From Candidatus Eiseniibacteriota bacterium (GTDB lineage: Bacteria; Joyebacterota; Joyebacteria; Joyebacterales; Joyebacteraceae), in assembly GCA_030639555.1 (NCBI GenBank), contig DAOWCM010000028.1:1-13181 (forward strand): DNA of 13,181 nt, read 5' to 3'. The position numbers were made by a program, and so were the translations under genes. A model generated the notes under the pieces. It worked only from the letters and a program-made list of their open reading frames with translations, did not search any database and was not told the origin of the DNA. Shown here one piece after another: positions 1 to 8,982 of the stretch. Numbering within the stretch: the stretch's first letter is position 1; every line of letters begins with the position of its first letter.

Positions 1-428
1 GGGGCATCAGCATACGAAACCCGTCCTACACTGCCGGCGCGCATTTCTTCGTGGAGCTGCTAGGCAACCGTGTTGTGGACAACACCAACGTGAATATCAA
101 GATCACGATGTACGAAGTTGAGCCCGGCTCCGAGTGCATAACGACCATCGGCGGGTCGCCGGAGGGCGCGAACGACATCTACGGAGCACCCGTGAATCTT
201 TACGCCGCGGCCCACAACGTGGACCTCTACCTGGACGCGACCTACAACTTCTGGGGGAGCGTTGCGTGCTCCACGTTCGTACCGCTCTTCGATATCCAGG
301 AAGACGTTCCGGACAGCGCCTTCATCTTCGAGCCGTTCTTGGACGAGACACACACGATCACGTACGACTGCCAGGGCGTTCCCGTTCAGAACAAGACGTG
401 GGGGAGCATCAAGTCGCTCTATCGATAG
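1..428 (+). CDS. C-terminal part of a secreted right-handed parallel beta-helix protein (5' truncated by window edge)
   Basis: The reading frame is open from the left edge (first full codon at base 3) to a TAG at 426-428, giving about 141 residues. The GTG at 51 is internal rather than a start, because the frame continues upstream with beta-helix-like sequence. The segment DATYNFWGS, followed by a Cys-Ser turn and then FIFEPFLDE, matches the N-x-WG turn and 'F.P(F/W)L' closing strand common at the end of NosD/Pel-type beta-helix repeat proteins. Such proteins are usually exported and bind or cleave polysaccharide, but no catalytic residues can be named from this fragment. The last ten residues, TWGSIKSLYR, closely resemble the end of the pectate-lyase-like protein at 11914-12972, which suggests a shared C-terminal tag. 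The gene converges on the VOC gene. The fold class is fairly sure; the function is unknown. Confidence 0.8.
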   Translation, partial: GISIRNPSYTAGAHFFVELLGNRVVDNTNVNIKITMYEVEPGSECITTIGGSPEGANDIYGAPVNLYAAAHNVDLYLDATYNFWGSVACSTFVPLFDIQEDVPDSAFIFEPFLDETHTITYDCQGVPVQNKTWGSIKSLYR

Positions 429-520
429 CCCGTCCTGGCGAGCGCAGCATTCTCCACTTGCCGCGCGATAAGGGCCGTCGGCCACAACGGCAGTGACACT
501 CGACGGCAACACACAAGAAA

Positions 521-545
521 CGGCCCCCGCTCTGAGCGAGGGCCG
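521..545. terminator. Bidirectional rho-independent terminator between convergent genes
   Basis: An 11-bp stem with one mismatch (arms 521-531 and 535-545) closes a 3-nt loop. On the minus strand it is followed by TTTCTTGTGTGTT, starting 34 nt past the VOC stop. On the plus strand it is followed by CTTCTTCTGCTT. The T-run is better in the minus direction, so it mainly ends the VOC transcript, but it can also stop the beta-helix transcript about 90 nt after its stop codon. Confidence 0.75.
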
Positions 546-578
546 CTTCTTCTGCTTCGCGGTACTGTGGGCCAAGGG

Positions 579-932
579 CTATTTCGCCTGGAAGATCATG
601 ACCGGGATTCCGTCGGGGTCGAAGAACATCGCCCACCAACCGATCTCCGGGATCTCCATCTTCGGGATGCCGGGCTTGCCGCCCGCTGCCTCGACCTTGC
701 CCAGCGTCTCCTCGATGCTGTCCACCTCGAAGTACTGGGCCAGTGCGAACTGCGGGGCCTGGGCCGGCTTCTTCATGAGGCCGCCGCCAGGTTCTGTCCC
801 TGTCGAGATCATCGTATACTCAGGCATGTTCTCGTCTGTTTTGAACTCCCAGTCGAAGATCTTGCCGTAGAACTCCTGGGACTTCTTCACATCACTGACC
901 ATCAGCTCGAAATGACAGAGCGGGTTTCCCAT
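579..932 (-). CDS. VOC (glyoxalase/bleomycin-resistance fold) family protein
   Basis: This 117-residue protein has the vicinal-oxygen-chelate architecture: two beta-alpha-beta-beta-beta modules at roughly residues 4-57 and 62-115. The opening HFELMVSDVKKSQEFYGKIF and the closing strand FDPDGIPVMIFQ are typical of the family. Candidate metal ligands are His7 in the first strand and, at the end of the second module, Gln115 where many relatives have Glu. Members include glyoxalase I, dioxygenases and resistance proteins, and the sequence does not decide the substrate. It is most like the small 'predicted enzyme related to lactoylglutathione lyase' group. The ATG at 932 is preceded by AAAGGAGG at 6-nt spacing. 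It lies 98 nt downstream of the sulfatase-fold gene on the same strand with no obvious promoter between them, so co-transcription is possible. A strong hairpin terminator follows. Confidence 0.88.
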   Translation of the reverse strand: MGNPLCHFELMVSDVKKSQEFYGKIFDWEFKTDENMPEYTMISTGTEPGGGLMKKPAQAPQFALAQYFEVDSIEETLGKVEAAGGKPGIPKMEIPEIGWWAMFFDPDGIPVMIFQAK

Positions 933-1030
933 CTCTCTCCTCCTTTGTCAGGCTCCGGCGCGTCAGCGCCCGTTCGTCCGCCAACTTCTCAGCACCGTGG
1001 CGCTCGCCGGCATCCACTCGCCCACGAGCA

Positions 1031-2959
1031 CTAATCTACGTAACCGAGCGCGCGCAACGCGCGCAGAGACTCGGCGTCCAGCTCGTACGACTCCGACCTC
1101 ACGACAAGCACACTTGAGTTCCACGAGCGAAGGAGCGCCCTGAGTTCGGCCGCCTTCGCCGTCTCGGTGAGGACCAGATTCTCCGTCTCACCTGCGTCGT
1201 TCACAAGATCGTACAGCTCCTCTGTGCCCAGCTCGTCGTCGACCTCGATGTACTTCCACCCATGGAATCTGACCATTCTGCTTCTGTGGTTGATCGAAAA
1301 CGCGGGTTTCTCTTCCGGCGGATGCAGCACGTGCGCGCCGTCGGGGTCGCGGCTTCCCGGTTCAATGAGGTTCATGAGGCTCATGCCCTGGAACGACTGC
1401 TCGGGCGGGAGTCCCAGGAAGTCGAGGATAGTCGGGGCGATGTGGATGGTCTCGACCTGTTCGTCGACGGTTCTTCCCTGTGGGACGTGGCCGGGGCAGT
1501 AGAAGAACAGAGGAACCAGGATCTCCTCGTCGTAGAGCATCTTCCCGTGCCCGAAGTAGAACGACCTGTCATACAGGCTCTCACCGTGGTCGGCGGTGAA
1601 GACGATGAGCGTGTTGTCTCGCACCCTCATCCGGTCGAGCGCGTCGAGGAGCCTGGTGAGCAGGTCCTCCGTGAACTCGATCTCGGCGTCGTACAGTGCG
1701 ACTATGTGGTCGATGTCCTCGTTCGTGAGTTCGACCTCTCCGGTGTTGATCTGGTTCAGGTCACGGACCGACGGCACCACCCTGCTTCTGTAGGTGTCCC
1801 ACTTCCGTTCGTAGGAGAAAGGCGGCGAGTATGGCGAGTGTGGCGTGATGTAGTGGAGCCACAGGAAGAACGGAGCGTCCGGATTGCCCAGAAGCCAGCG
1901 CTCGGCGGCGATGGTTGTGCGGTCGAGCCCTCTGAATCTCCACCAGACCCTGAGGATGCGCAGCTGGCCCATCCAGTCGGAGAACGAGGACTTCGAGAAG
2001 TCACCGGTGCTCTGTTCGACGAAGTAGTCGTAGCCCCTGCTGAAGCCGTACTTCGCGCCGATGATGGGACTCGTAACGAACGCGGCCGTCGAGTAGCCGT
2101 GGCTCTTGAGGACCTCCGAGAGGAGCACCGCTGAGTCGTGTATCGGAACCGCGTTGCCGGTCGCCCCGTGCGAGCGGACGTATCTTCCGGTCAGGATCGA
2201 CGCATGCGAGGGAGTCGTCAGCGGGTATTGCGCCACCGCCTCGCGGAACACCACGGCGCGTCCCGCCAGCTCGCGCGTCAGCGGGGACGTGGGCTTCGAG
2301 TAACCCAGGTGCTCGAGGTGGTTCGCCCTGAGTGTGTCGACTGTGATGAGGACAACGTTCATCGCAGGCGTAGCGGCCTGCCCGGCCTCCCCGCCTCCGG
2401 TCGGCTCGAGCCCCAGGACCAGCACCAGCAGAAGTGCTCCCGCCCCAAGCTTCACGAACGTCCGCACTTTCGACCATCGCGACGCGAAGTAGCGCTCGAT
2501 CCGCTCACGGCGCACGATCGGGTGCACGGCGTGGAACAGCAGCCTTCCGGCTACCACGCTCGCCAGTGTGATCATCATCATGTCTGTTCGGCAGTAGCGG
2601 CGGAAGATGGAGAGGTCGGGCGGCGTCATCCGGACCCACCACGTCCCGAGCACGAACGTGAAGATCCCCACGACGGTTCCGAACGCGACGGCGAACGGGT
2701 ATCCGTACCGTCCGGCGGCCTTCCGGTTGCGGAGGTAGGGGAGAAAAGATGCCAGGTAGCCGAGCACGGCCCCGGCCGCTCCCATCGCAAGTGCGTACAG
2801 AGATATCGAGAGCAGGACAAAGAGAACGGAGCTGCCGAAGGAATCTCGGAGATTGGCGGCCTCCAGGAGCATTATGGCCTCAATCGTGCCGGCGATGGCG
2901 CCCAGAAGCGCCCCGGCATACACTCCTCCGATCGCCGCCGCTCCACGTGCCCGTTCCAT
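1031..2959 (-). CDS. Membrane-anchored sulfatase-fold (alkaline-phosphatase superfamily) hydrolase or transferase
   Basis: The protein has about 642 residues. The N-terminal part has five hydrophobic segments (roughly 11-35, 46-72, 88-110, 127-147, 168-186); a sulfatase-fold domain fills the rest. Numbering here counts from the GTG at 2962, one residue longer. Seen motifs: metal-site start NVVLITVDTLRANHL with Asp209; nucleophile loop TTPSHASILTG at 249-259; TADHGES at 456-462 with Asp458 and His459; GHGK at 471-474; and the C-terminal LRALGYVD ending common in this family. The usual sulfatase C/S-x-P-x-R signature reads T-T-P-S-H here. The formylglycine-forming Cys/Ser is therefore Thr and the Arg is His, as in the Thr-nucleophile phosphotransferases LtaS and EptA, so ordinary sulfate-ester cleavage is doubtful. 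GTG (2962) and ATG (2959) are adjacent; AAGGAGG sits 1 nt from the GTG but 4 nt from the ATG, so I chose ATG. Confidence 0.88.
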   Translation of the reverse strand: MERARGAAAIGGVYAGALLGAIAGTIEAIMLLEAANLRDSFGSSVLFVLLSISLYALAMGAAGAVLGYLASFLPYLRNRKAAGRYGYPFAVAFGTVVGIFTFVLGTWWVRMTPPDLSIFRRYCRTDMMMITLASVVAGRLLFHAVHPIVRRERIERYFASRWSKVRTFVKLGAGALLLVLVLGLEPTGGGEAGQAATPAMNVVLITVDTLRANHLEHLGYSKPTSPLTRELAGRAVVFREAVAQYPLTTPSHASILTGRYVRSHGATGNAVPIHDSAVLLSEVLKSHGYSTAAFVTSPIIGAKYGFSRGYDYFVEQSTGDFSKSSFSDWMGQLRILRVWWRFRGLDRTTIAAERWLLGNPDAPFFLWLHYITPHSPYSPPFSYERKWDTYRSRVVPSVRDLNQINTGEVELTNEDIDHIVALYDAEIEFTEDLLTRLLDALDRMRVRDNTLIVFTADHGESLYDRSFYFGHGKMLYDEEILVPLFFYCPGHVPQGRTVDEQVETIHIAPTILDFLGLPPEQSFQGMSLMNLIEPGSRDPDGAHVLHPPEEKPAFSINHRSRMVRFHGWKYIEVDDELGTEELYDLVNDAGETENLVLTETAKAAELRALLRSWNSSVLVVRSESYELDAESLRALRALGYVD

Positions 2960-2980
2960 CACTCCTCCTTGACGACATCA

Positions 2981-3009
2981 ATGGTAGCGCGGCCGACGGT
3001 CGGTCGCAA
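2981..3009 (-). promoter_or_regulatory. Predicted sigma70-type promoter of the sulfatase-fold gene
   Basis: On the minus strand TTGCGA (3004-3009) and TACCAT (2981-2986) are separated by exactly 17 nt. Each hexamer matches 4 of 6 consensus bases. The start codon is 22 nt below the -10 box, leaving a short leader that contains the AAGGAGG ribosome site. The match is moderate and positional. Confidence 0.45.
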
Positions 3010-3049
3010 GCGCTCCCCGGCAGCCGCGGACTGCGGGCGCCACGGGCAA

Positions 3050-3073
3050 ACCACGGTGTGCAGCACCCGTGGT
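3050..3073 (-). terminator. Hairpin downstream of the acetyltransferase gene, possible terminator
   Basis: A 7-bp stem continues after a single bulged base into 3 further pairs and a 3-nt loop (arms 3050-3060 and 3064-3073). It lies 11 nt past the GNAT stop. On the minus strand it is followed only by TTGCCCG, so a T-tract is essentially missing. It could be a weak terminator or a 3'-end stabilising hairpin. Confidence 0.4.
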
Positions 3074-3084
3074 CATACTGTGGT

Positions 3085-3507
3085 CTATTTGCTCTCCGGT
3101 GTGGTTCCGGACTGCTTGTGGTATCGTCGCACAGTCATGGCGTGTGCGGGCTTCATGCCCAGAGATGCGTAGAATGGCTCCATGGCCTCGTCGCAGATCA
3201 GGTCGACCATGTAGAGTTCGCCGAGTTCCTGCTGCATGCGCGTGACGAGTTCGCGTCCGATACCGCGCCGACGATACGAGGGGAGGATTTCGAGGAGCGG
3301 GATGTAGGCGGCGAGCACCCCGTCCGACACGGCCGTGATGAAGCCGACCACGGCGTCACTGTCCTCGTCGAGCGCAAGAACAACCCGGTAACTTCCTGAC
3401 ATTATCGCGACGTGCGTCTCGGGCGTCGGCGGTGACGGCCACCCCTCAAAGAAGCCCTCGAGCTGATCCGGCCGAATCCCGTCCGCCGTGTTCAGATATC
3501 GGATCAT
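3085..3507 (-). CDS. GNAT-family N-acetyltransferase
   Basis: This 140-residue protein has the single-domain GNAT layout. Strand 4 with the acetyl-CoA pyrophosphate loop is clear: LEILPSYRRRGIGRELVTRM around residues 72-91, with the R/Q-x-x-G-x-G motif at RRRGIG. It is followed by the C-terminal EPFYASLGM motif, usual for strand 5 to helix 4. These enzymes move an acetyl group from acetyl-CoA to an amine on a small molecule or protein; the acceptor cannot be read from the sequence. The frame stays open far upstream, into the peptidase gene, but the ATG at 3507 has GGAGG at 4-nt spacing and begins the recognisable domain, so I placed the start there. It lies 104 nt downstream of the prolyl oligopeptidase on the same strand, with only a weak hairpin (3549-3570) between, so it may be the last gene of that transcript. 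Confidence 0.88.
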   Translation of the reverse strand: MIRYLNTADGIRPDQLEGFFEGWPSPPTPETHVAIMSGSYRVVLALDEDSDAVVGFITAVSDGVLAAYIPLLEILPSYRRRGIGRELVTRMQQELGELYMVDLICDEAMEPFYASLGMKPAHAMTVRRYHKQSGTTPESK

Positions 3508-3611
3508 CCATCCTCCGCCGGACTCCCGTCGGTGGGTCTTGAGCAGGGCGCCGACAGGTGCGGGTCGGCGACGAACACCGCGGGTGCGGTGCAAGTGGGC
3601 GGCCGATCCGT

Positions 3612-5774
<2,163 letters not shown>

Positions 5775-5824
5775 GTGTGGAGTCCCCTTCACCGAATGCA
5801 TCTGGACGGGGGCTGACGCTCGGG

Positions 5825-7981
5825 CTACAGCCCCACCAGTCTCCCGATCTGATAGACACCGAAGCTGACGACCCAGGCCAGCACCAACTGGTACCCCACC
5901 GAGAACGCCATCCACTTCGCGCCTATCTCCCGCTTGGTCGCTATCACCGCGACTATACACGGTGTGTAGAGCAGAACGAAGAGCATGAACGCGAACCCGG
6001 CAAGAGGCGTGATGCCACCGGCGGGATCCTTGAGGGCCGCCGCCAGCGAATGCTCGCCGTTTGTGGCCGTCGCGTCCGTGTGATAGAGGACGCCGAGCGT
6101 CGAGACGACGACCTCCTTGGCGACGAACCCGGTTATCAAACTGACGCCCATCTCCCACGAGAAGCCGAGCGGCCTCACCACCGGGTAGATGAACTTGCCG
6201 GCCTTGCCGATGTAGGAATCCTCGGTGAGCCTGGCCGCGAGCTCTGACTGGAGCGCGTCCGCTGCTGCTGCCTCCTCCACCGAGCTGGATGCGCGCAGTG
6301 CCGCGATGTCCTGCTCGTAGGTCTCGATGGTGGACGCGTCTCTGGGGAACGCACCCAGGAACCAGAGGATGATCGAGGCGACGAGAATGACGCCACCCAT
6401 CTTCTGCAGATAGATCTTGCCGCGTTCCCACGTGTGGATGAGCAGGCCCTTAGAAGTCGGCAGCCGGTAGGGGGGCAGCTCCATGACGAACGGCGCGGGG
6501 GTGCTTCTGAAGAGCGTCTTTGCGAAGAGCCGGCCCACGAGCATCGCTGTCACAATGCCGAATACGTATATCAGGAAGACCACGGTGCCGGCCCGCTCGG
6601 CGAAGAAGGCCCCCGCCACGAGCACGTAGACCGGAAGTCGCGCGCTGCACGACATCAAGGGAACGATCAGCGTCGTCATTATGCGATCACGCCGGGACTC
6701 CAGCGTGCGCGTCGCCATGATGGCGGGGACGGTGCACCCGAAGCCCATGAGCATCGGGATGAACGATTTCCCGTGCAGTCCCAGCGCGTGCATTAGTCTG
6801 TCCATGAGGAAGGCGGCCCTGGCCATATAGCCGGAGTCCTCGAGGAACGCTATCCCCAGAAACAGAATCATGATACTCGGAAGGAAGACGATGACCGACC
6901 CCACTCCGCCGACCACGCCGTTCACGAGCAGGTCCGAAACGAGAGACTCGGGGAGCGCGGTGTCCAGCGTCCTCGCGAGCCACGCGACCCCCGACTCCAA
7001 CCAGCCCTGGGGGTAGGCGCCCACTTGGAAAGTCAGTTGGAAGAGCAACCAGATGAGTGCCAGGAAGATGGGGTAGCCGAGAAACCGGTTCGTGAGGACG
7101 TTGTCGATGCGGCGGGAGAGCTCCATGCGGTCCGTCTGGGGGAGCGTCAGCGACTCTCTGAGCGCCCCCTCTATGTAGCCGCTCCTGCCCTCTGAGATCA
7201 CCGTCTCGGCGTCCGCGCCGGTTGCAACACTGATGTGCTTGGTGGCGCGCGTGACCGCATCGCGGAGCTGGAGAGACACGTCATCAGAGACACCCTTGTT
7301 GGACGCGGTCATCCCGAGGATCTCCTGGTCACCCTCAAGCATCTTGATGACCGCCCATCGGAGCGGATAGCCGTGCGTGGAAACGCCGGCGTCCTCGAGC
7401 AGCTTCACGAGTTCTACGAGAACGTCATCGACGTGGGGACCGTAGGAAATGGGGACGTGGCGGTGGTGTTCTTCCCTGTCTTCCACCAGGTCTATGACCG
7501 CATCGAGGAGGGCCTCGATGCCCTCACCGCGGTTCGCGACGGTGGGGACGACGGGGGCGCCCAGCAGCCGGTGTATCTTCTCGAGGTCCAGCTCCGCGCC
7601 CGAATCGAGGAACTCGTCCCACATGTTGAGGTTGACGACGAGATCGACGTCGAGCTCCATCAGCTGAACTGTCAGATAGAGGTTCCGCGCGAGATTGCCG
7701 GTGTCGACCACATGGACGACGACGTCGGGCCTGGAGTCGACGATGTAGCTGCGGACGACGCGCTCCTCAACGGAATACGCGGTCAGGCTGTACGTGCCGG
7801 GCAGGTCGACAACCTCGATCTCGTAGCCGCGGCACGAAAGCGACCCGACCTTCTTCTCAACAGTGACACCCGGCCAGTTTCCCACGTGCTGCCGGGCGCC
7901 GGTTATGCTGTTGAATACGGATGTCTTTCCCGAGTTCGGGTTGCCCGCAAGGGCAATGGTCAGCGATTTCTTCTCCGCCAT
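5825..7981 (-). CDS. feoB: Ferrous iron transport protein B (GTP-binding permease)
   Basis: This 718-residue protein takes up Fe2+ across the inner membrane. The N-terminal G domain shows G1 GNPNSGKT (13-20), G2 Thr40 in PGVTVEKK, G3 DLPG (59-62), G4 NMWD (119-122) and a G5-like VANRGEG (148-154). A helical GDI-type linker follows to about residue 290. The membrane part has the duplicated gate cores: SGYMARAAF, GFGCTVPAI (413-421), PLMSCSARLP (441-450) with its conserved Cys, then GFVAKEVVVST (618-628) and a C-terminal LLYTPC segment (671-675). Length and motif order are normal for full FeoB, with no sign of decay. The ATG at 7981 has GGAGG 3 nt upstream. The start overlaps the end of feoA by 22 nt, indicating translational coupling. 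Expression is probably iron-repressed through the dyad at 8961-8982. Confidence 0.97.
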   Translation of the reverse strand: MAEKKSLTIALAGNPNSGKTSVFNSITGARQHVGNWPGVTVEKKVGSLSCRGYEIEVVDLPGTYSLTAYSVEERVVRSYIVDSRPDVVVHVVDTGNLARNLYLTVQLMELDVDLVVNLNMWDEFLDSGAELDLEKIHRLLGAPVVPTVANRGEGIEALLDAVIDLVEDREEHHRHVPISYGPHVDDVLVELVKLLEDAGVSTHGYPLRWAVIKMLEGDQEILGMTASNKGVSDDVSLQLRDAVTRATKHISVATGADAETVISEGRSGYIEGALRESLTLPQTDRMELSRRIDNVLTNRFLGYPIFLALIWLLFQLTFQVGAYPQGWLESGVAWLARTLDTALPESLVSDLLVNGVVGGVGSVIVFLPSIMILFLGIAFLEDSGYMARAAFLMDRLMHALGLHGKSFIPMLMGFGCTVPAIMATRTLESRRDRIMTTLIVPLMSCSARLPVYVLVAGAFFAERAGTVVFLIYVFGIVTAMLVGRLFAKTLFRSTPAPFVMELPPYRLPTSKGLLIHTWERGKIYLQKMGGVILVASIILWFLGAFPRDASTIETYEQDIAALRASSSVEEAAAADALQSELAARLTEDSYIGKAGKFIYPVVRPLGFSWEMGVSLITGFVAKEVVVSTLGVLYHTDATATNGEHSLAAALKDPAGGITPLAGFAFMLFVLLYTPCIVAVIATKREIGAKWMAFSVGYQLVLAWVVSFGVYQIGRLVGL

Positions 7982-8301
7982 GCTCCTCCACGCCCCAGCC
8001 CCCTGCCGAGACGCCTGCCACGTCCTCTGTCGTCATGCTTACGGCAGTAGGGTGGGGGAGTGACCTGCTCAACGATGATCTGTCTGGCTTCCTGTAGTCT
8101 CAGTGTCACGTGTGTTCCGCCGATGCAGTACTCCACGGGGTCGCGTAGCGGCGCGTGCTTAATGACCCGGACCAGAGCTCCCCTGATGAAGCCCATGTCC
8201 AGGAGTCTCCTTCGAAACGCGCCTTCGCCCTCGACGTCGACCACCATCGCGGCCTGGCCGGGACTCAGAGTCGCGAGTGGCACCCTCGGCTCAGCTGTCA
8301 T
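7960..8301 (-). CDS. feoA: FeoA family SH3-like protein with Arg/Gly-rich tail
   Basis: This 113-residue protein is the cytosolic partner of FeoB. Residues 8-80 hold the FeoA SH3-like domain: LATLSPGQAAMVVDV, then RRRLLDMGFIRGALVRVIKHAP and a closing VTLRLQEARQIIVE. The roughly 28-residue tail after YCRKHDD is dominated by Arg and Gly and is not part of the usual FeoA domain. It is encoded over the ribosome site and start of feoB. A GTG at 8310 lies only about 1 nt from the GGGAG ribosome site, whereas the ATG at 8301 is 8 nt from it, so I chose ATG. The gene overlaps the upstream Cys-rich protein gene by 11 nt and feoB by 22 nt. Family identity is clear. FeoA is known to be required for FeoB transport; the role of the basic tail is unknown. 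Confidence 0.93.
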   Translation of the reverse strand: MTAEPRVPLATLSPGQAAMVVDVEGEGAFRRRLLDMGFIRGALVRVIKHAPLRDPVEYCIGGTHVTLRLQEARQIIVEQVTPPPYCRKHDDRGRGRRLGRGLGRGGAWRRRNR

Positions 8302-8485
8302 CCGCTGCACTCCCGTGCTCGCTCACGTGCGGCTGGTTCTGCATCTCACACTTACTGTCGAAAGGGCACCCAGCGCACGAAGGGGCCTTCGACGGGTCGT
8401 TCGCGCGGGCGATGGACCTCCATAGAATCCTGACGAGGACCGAGACCGCGACGACGAGTATCACTCCCAGTAAGACCTTGTCCAT
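8291..8485 (-). CDS. FeoB-associated Cys-rich membrane protein
   Basis: This 64-residue protein consists of one N-terminal transmembrane helix (about residues 3-23), a short basic stretch WRSIARAN, and the cysteine cluster SCAGCPFDSKC (C-x2-C-x5-C). A polar tail follows. This is the layout of the small FeoB-associated Cys-rich proteins found next to feoAB in many bacteria, where a FeoC-like accessory or metal-relay role has been proposed but not settled. GTG at 8488 and ATG at 8485 are adjacent, and AGGAG lies 7 or 10 nt upstream respectively, so the start is uncertain by one codon. Position supports the call: it sits 43 nt after the regulator gene and overlaps feoA by 11 nt. It is not the winged-helix FeoC of enterobacteria. 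Confidence 0.88.
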   Translation of the reverse strand: MDKVLLGVILVVAVSVLVRILWRSIARANDPSKAPSCAGCPFDSKCEMQNQPHVSEHGSAADDS

Positions 8486-8528
8486 CACTCACCCTCTCCT
8501 GAGCCGCGACATCGGCCCCTTGTCCACG

Positions 8529-8948
8529 TCATTGCCCGGTTGCCGGCGCTGCTCCTCCGGTTTCGCCCGCCCCCTCCGGTGCGCACTGCTCGTCCAGGAA
8601 TTCAACGAGCCGCGCGCGCGTCTTCTCGGAGAGTCCGTGTTCCATCTTGCACGCCTCGGTATCGGCCGTTTCGGCGTCGACGCCGAGAACGTCATGAAGA
8701 AACCGAAAGATCACACTGTGCGTCCTGTAGACGGATTCTGCACGACTCCGACCGAACTCGGTCAGTAGTATCTTGCCGTAGCGTTCCTGCCTGACATAGC
8801 CGTCCTTCCTGAGCCTGGCGATCGCCGACCGCGCCGTGGGGACCGTAACATCCCGCTCTGCCGCCACTTGCGACACACCCACGGTGTCGTTCCTCAGAGA
8901 GAGAAGATAGACGGTCTCAAGATAGTCGGCACTGCGCGCAGAAAGCAT
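8529..8948 (-). CDS. DtxR/MntR-family metal-dependent transcriptional repressor
   Basis: This 139-residue regulator heads the iron operon. A winged helix-turn-helix covers about residues 4-66, with VSQVAAERDVTVPTARSAIARL as helix-turn-helix and LRKDGYVRQERYGKILLTEFG as wing. A dimerisation and metal-binding domain follows. By alignment from memory, Asp8 and Glu11 (SADYLETVY) match the MntR ligands. Cys100, Glu103 and His104 (EACKMEH) match DtxR Cys102, Glu105 and His106, and His77 is also kept. Ancillary-site positions equivalent to DtxR Glu83 and His98 appear to be Phe and Asp. No C-terminal SH3 domain is present, as in MntR. A GTG at 8960 lies upstream, but ATG 8948 has GAGGGG at 4-nt spacing, so I placed the start there. 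It probably represses its own operon through the dyad 13 nt upstream. Whether it senses Fe or Mn is open; linkage to feoAB favours Fe. Confidence 0.92.
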   Translation of the reverse strand: MLSARSADYLETVYLLSLRNDTVGVSQVAAERDVTVPTARSAIARLRKDGYVRQERYGKILLTEFGRSRAESVYRTHSVIFRFLHDVLGVDAETADTEACKMEHGLSEKTRARLVEFLDEQCAPEGAGETGGAAPATGQ

Positions 8949-8960
8949 GATTCCCCTCAC

Positions 8961-8982
8961 AAAGTAAGCCTGCTCTTACTTT
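8961..8982. promoter_or_regulatory. Perfect inverted repeat, predicted DtxR-family operator
   Basis: AAAGTAAG (8961-8968) and CTTACTTT (8975-8982) are perfect 8-bp arms around a 6-nt spacer, CCTGCT. The arm plus spacer reads AAGTAAGCCT, close to the DtxR half-site pattern AGGTNAGCCT. The dyad overlaps the -10 box of the minus-strand promoter and extends over the expected transcription start, where a repressor would block initiation. It lies 13 nt upstream of the regulator's start codon. Confidence 0.72.

Noticed and set aside
957..970. GGCGC-GTCA-GCGCC hairpin between the sulfatase-fold and VOC genes
   Set aside because: A 5-bp stem with no T-run is too weak to call a terminator in GC-rich DNA.
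1045..1068. GCGCGC-rich palindromic stretch near the end of the sulfatase-fold gene
   Set aside because: It arises from the coding repeat for Arg-Ala-Leu-Arg-Ala-Leu in the conserved LRALGY ending and needs no separate function.
2138..3172. 344-codon plus-strand frame across the sulfatase-fold gene start and its promoter
   Set aside because: Composition is Arg/Gln/His-rich, it crosses a gene boundary on the other strand, and it has no supported start.
5802..6431. Continuation of the peptidase frame more than 600 nt upstream into feoB
   Set aside because: This part overlaps the well-supported end of feoB in another frame, has no domain signal, and the signal peptide and ribosome site place the start at 5774.
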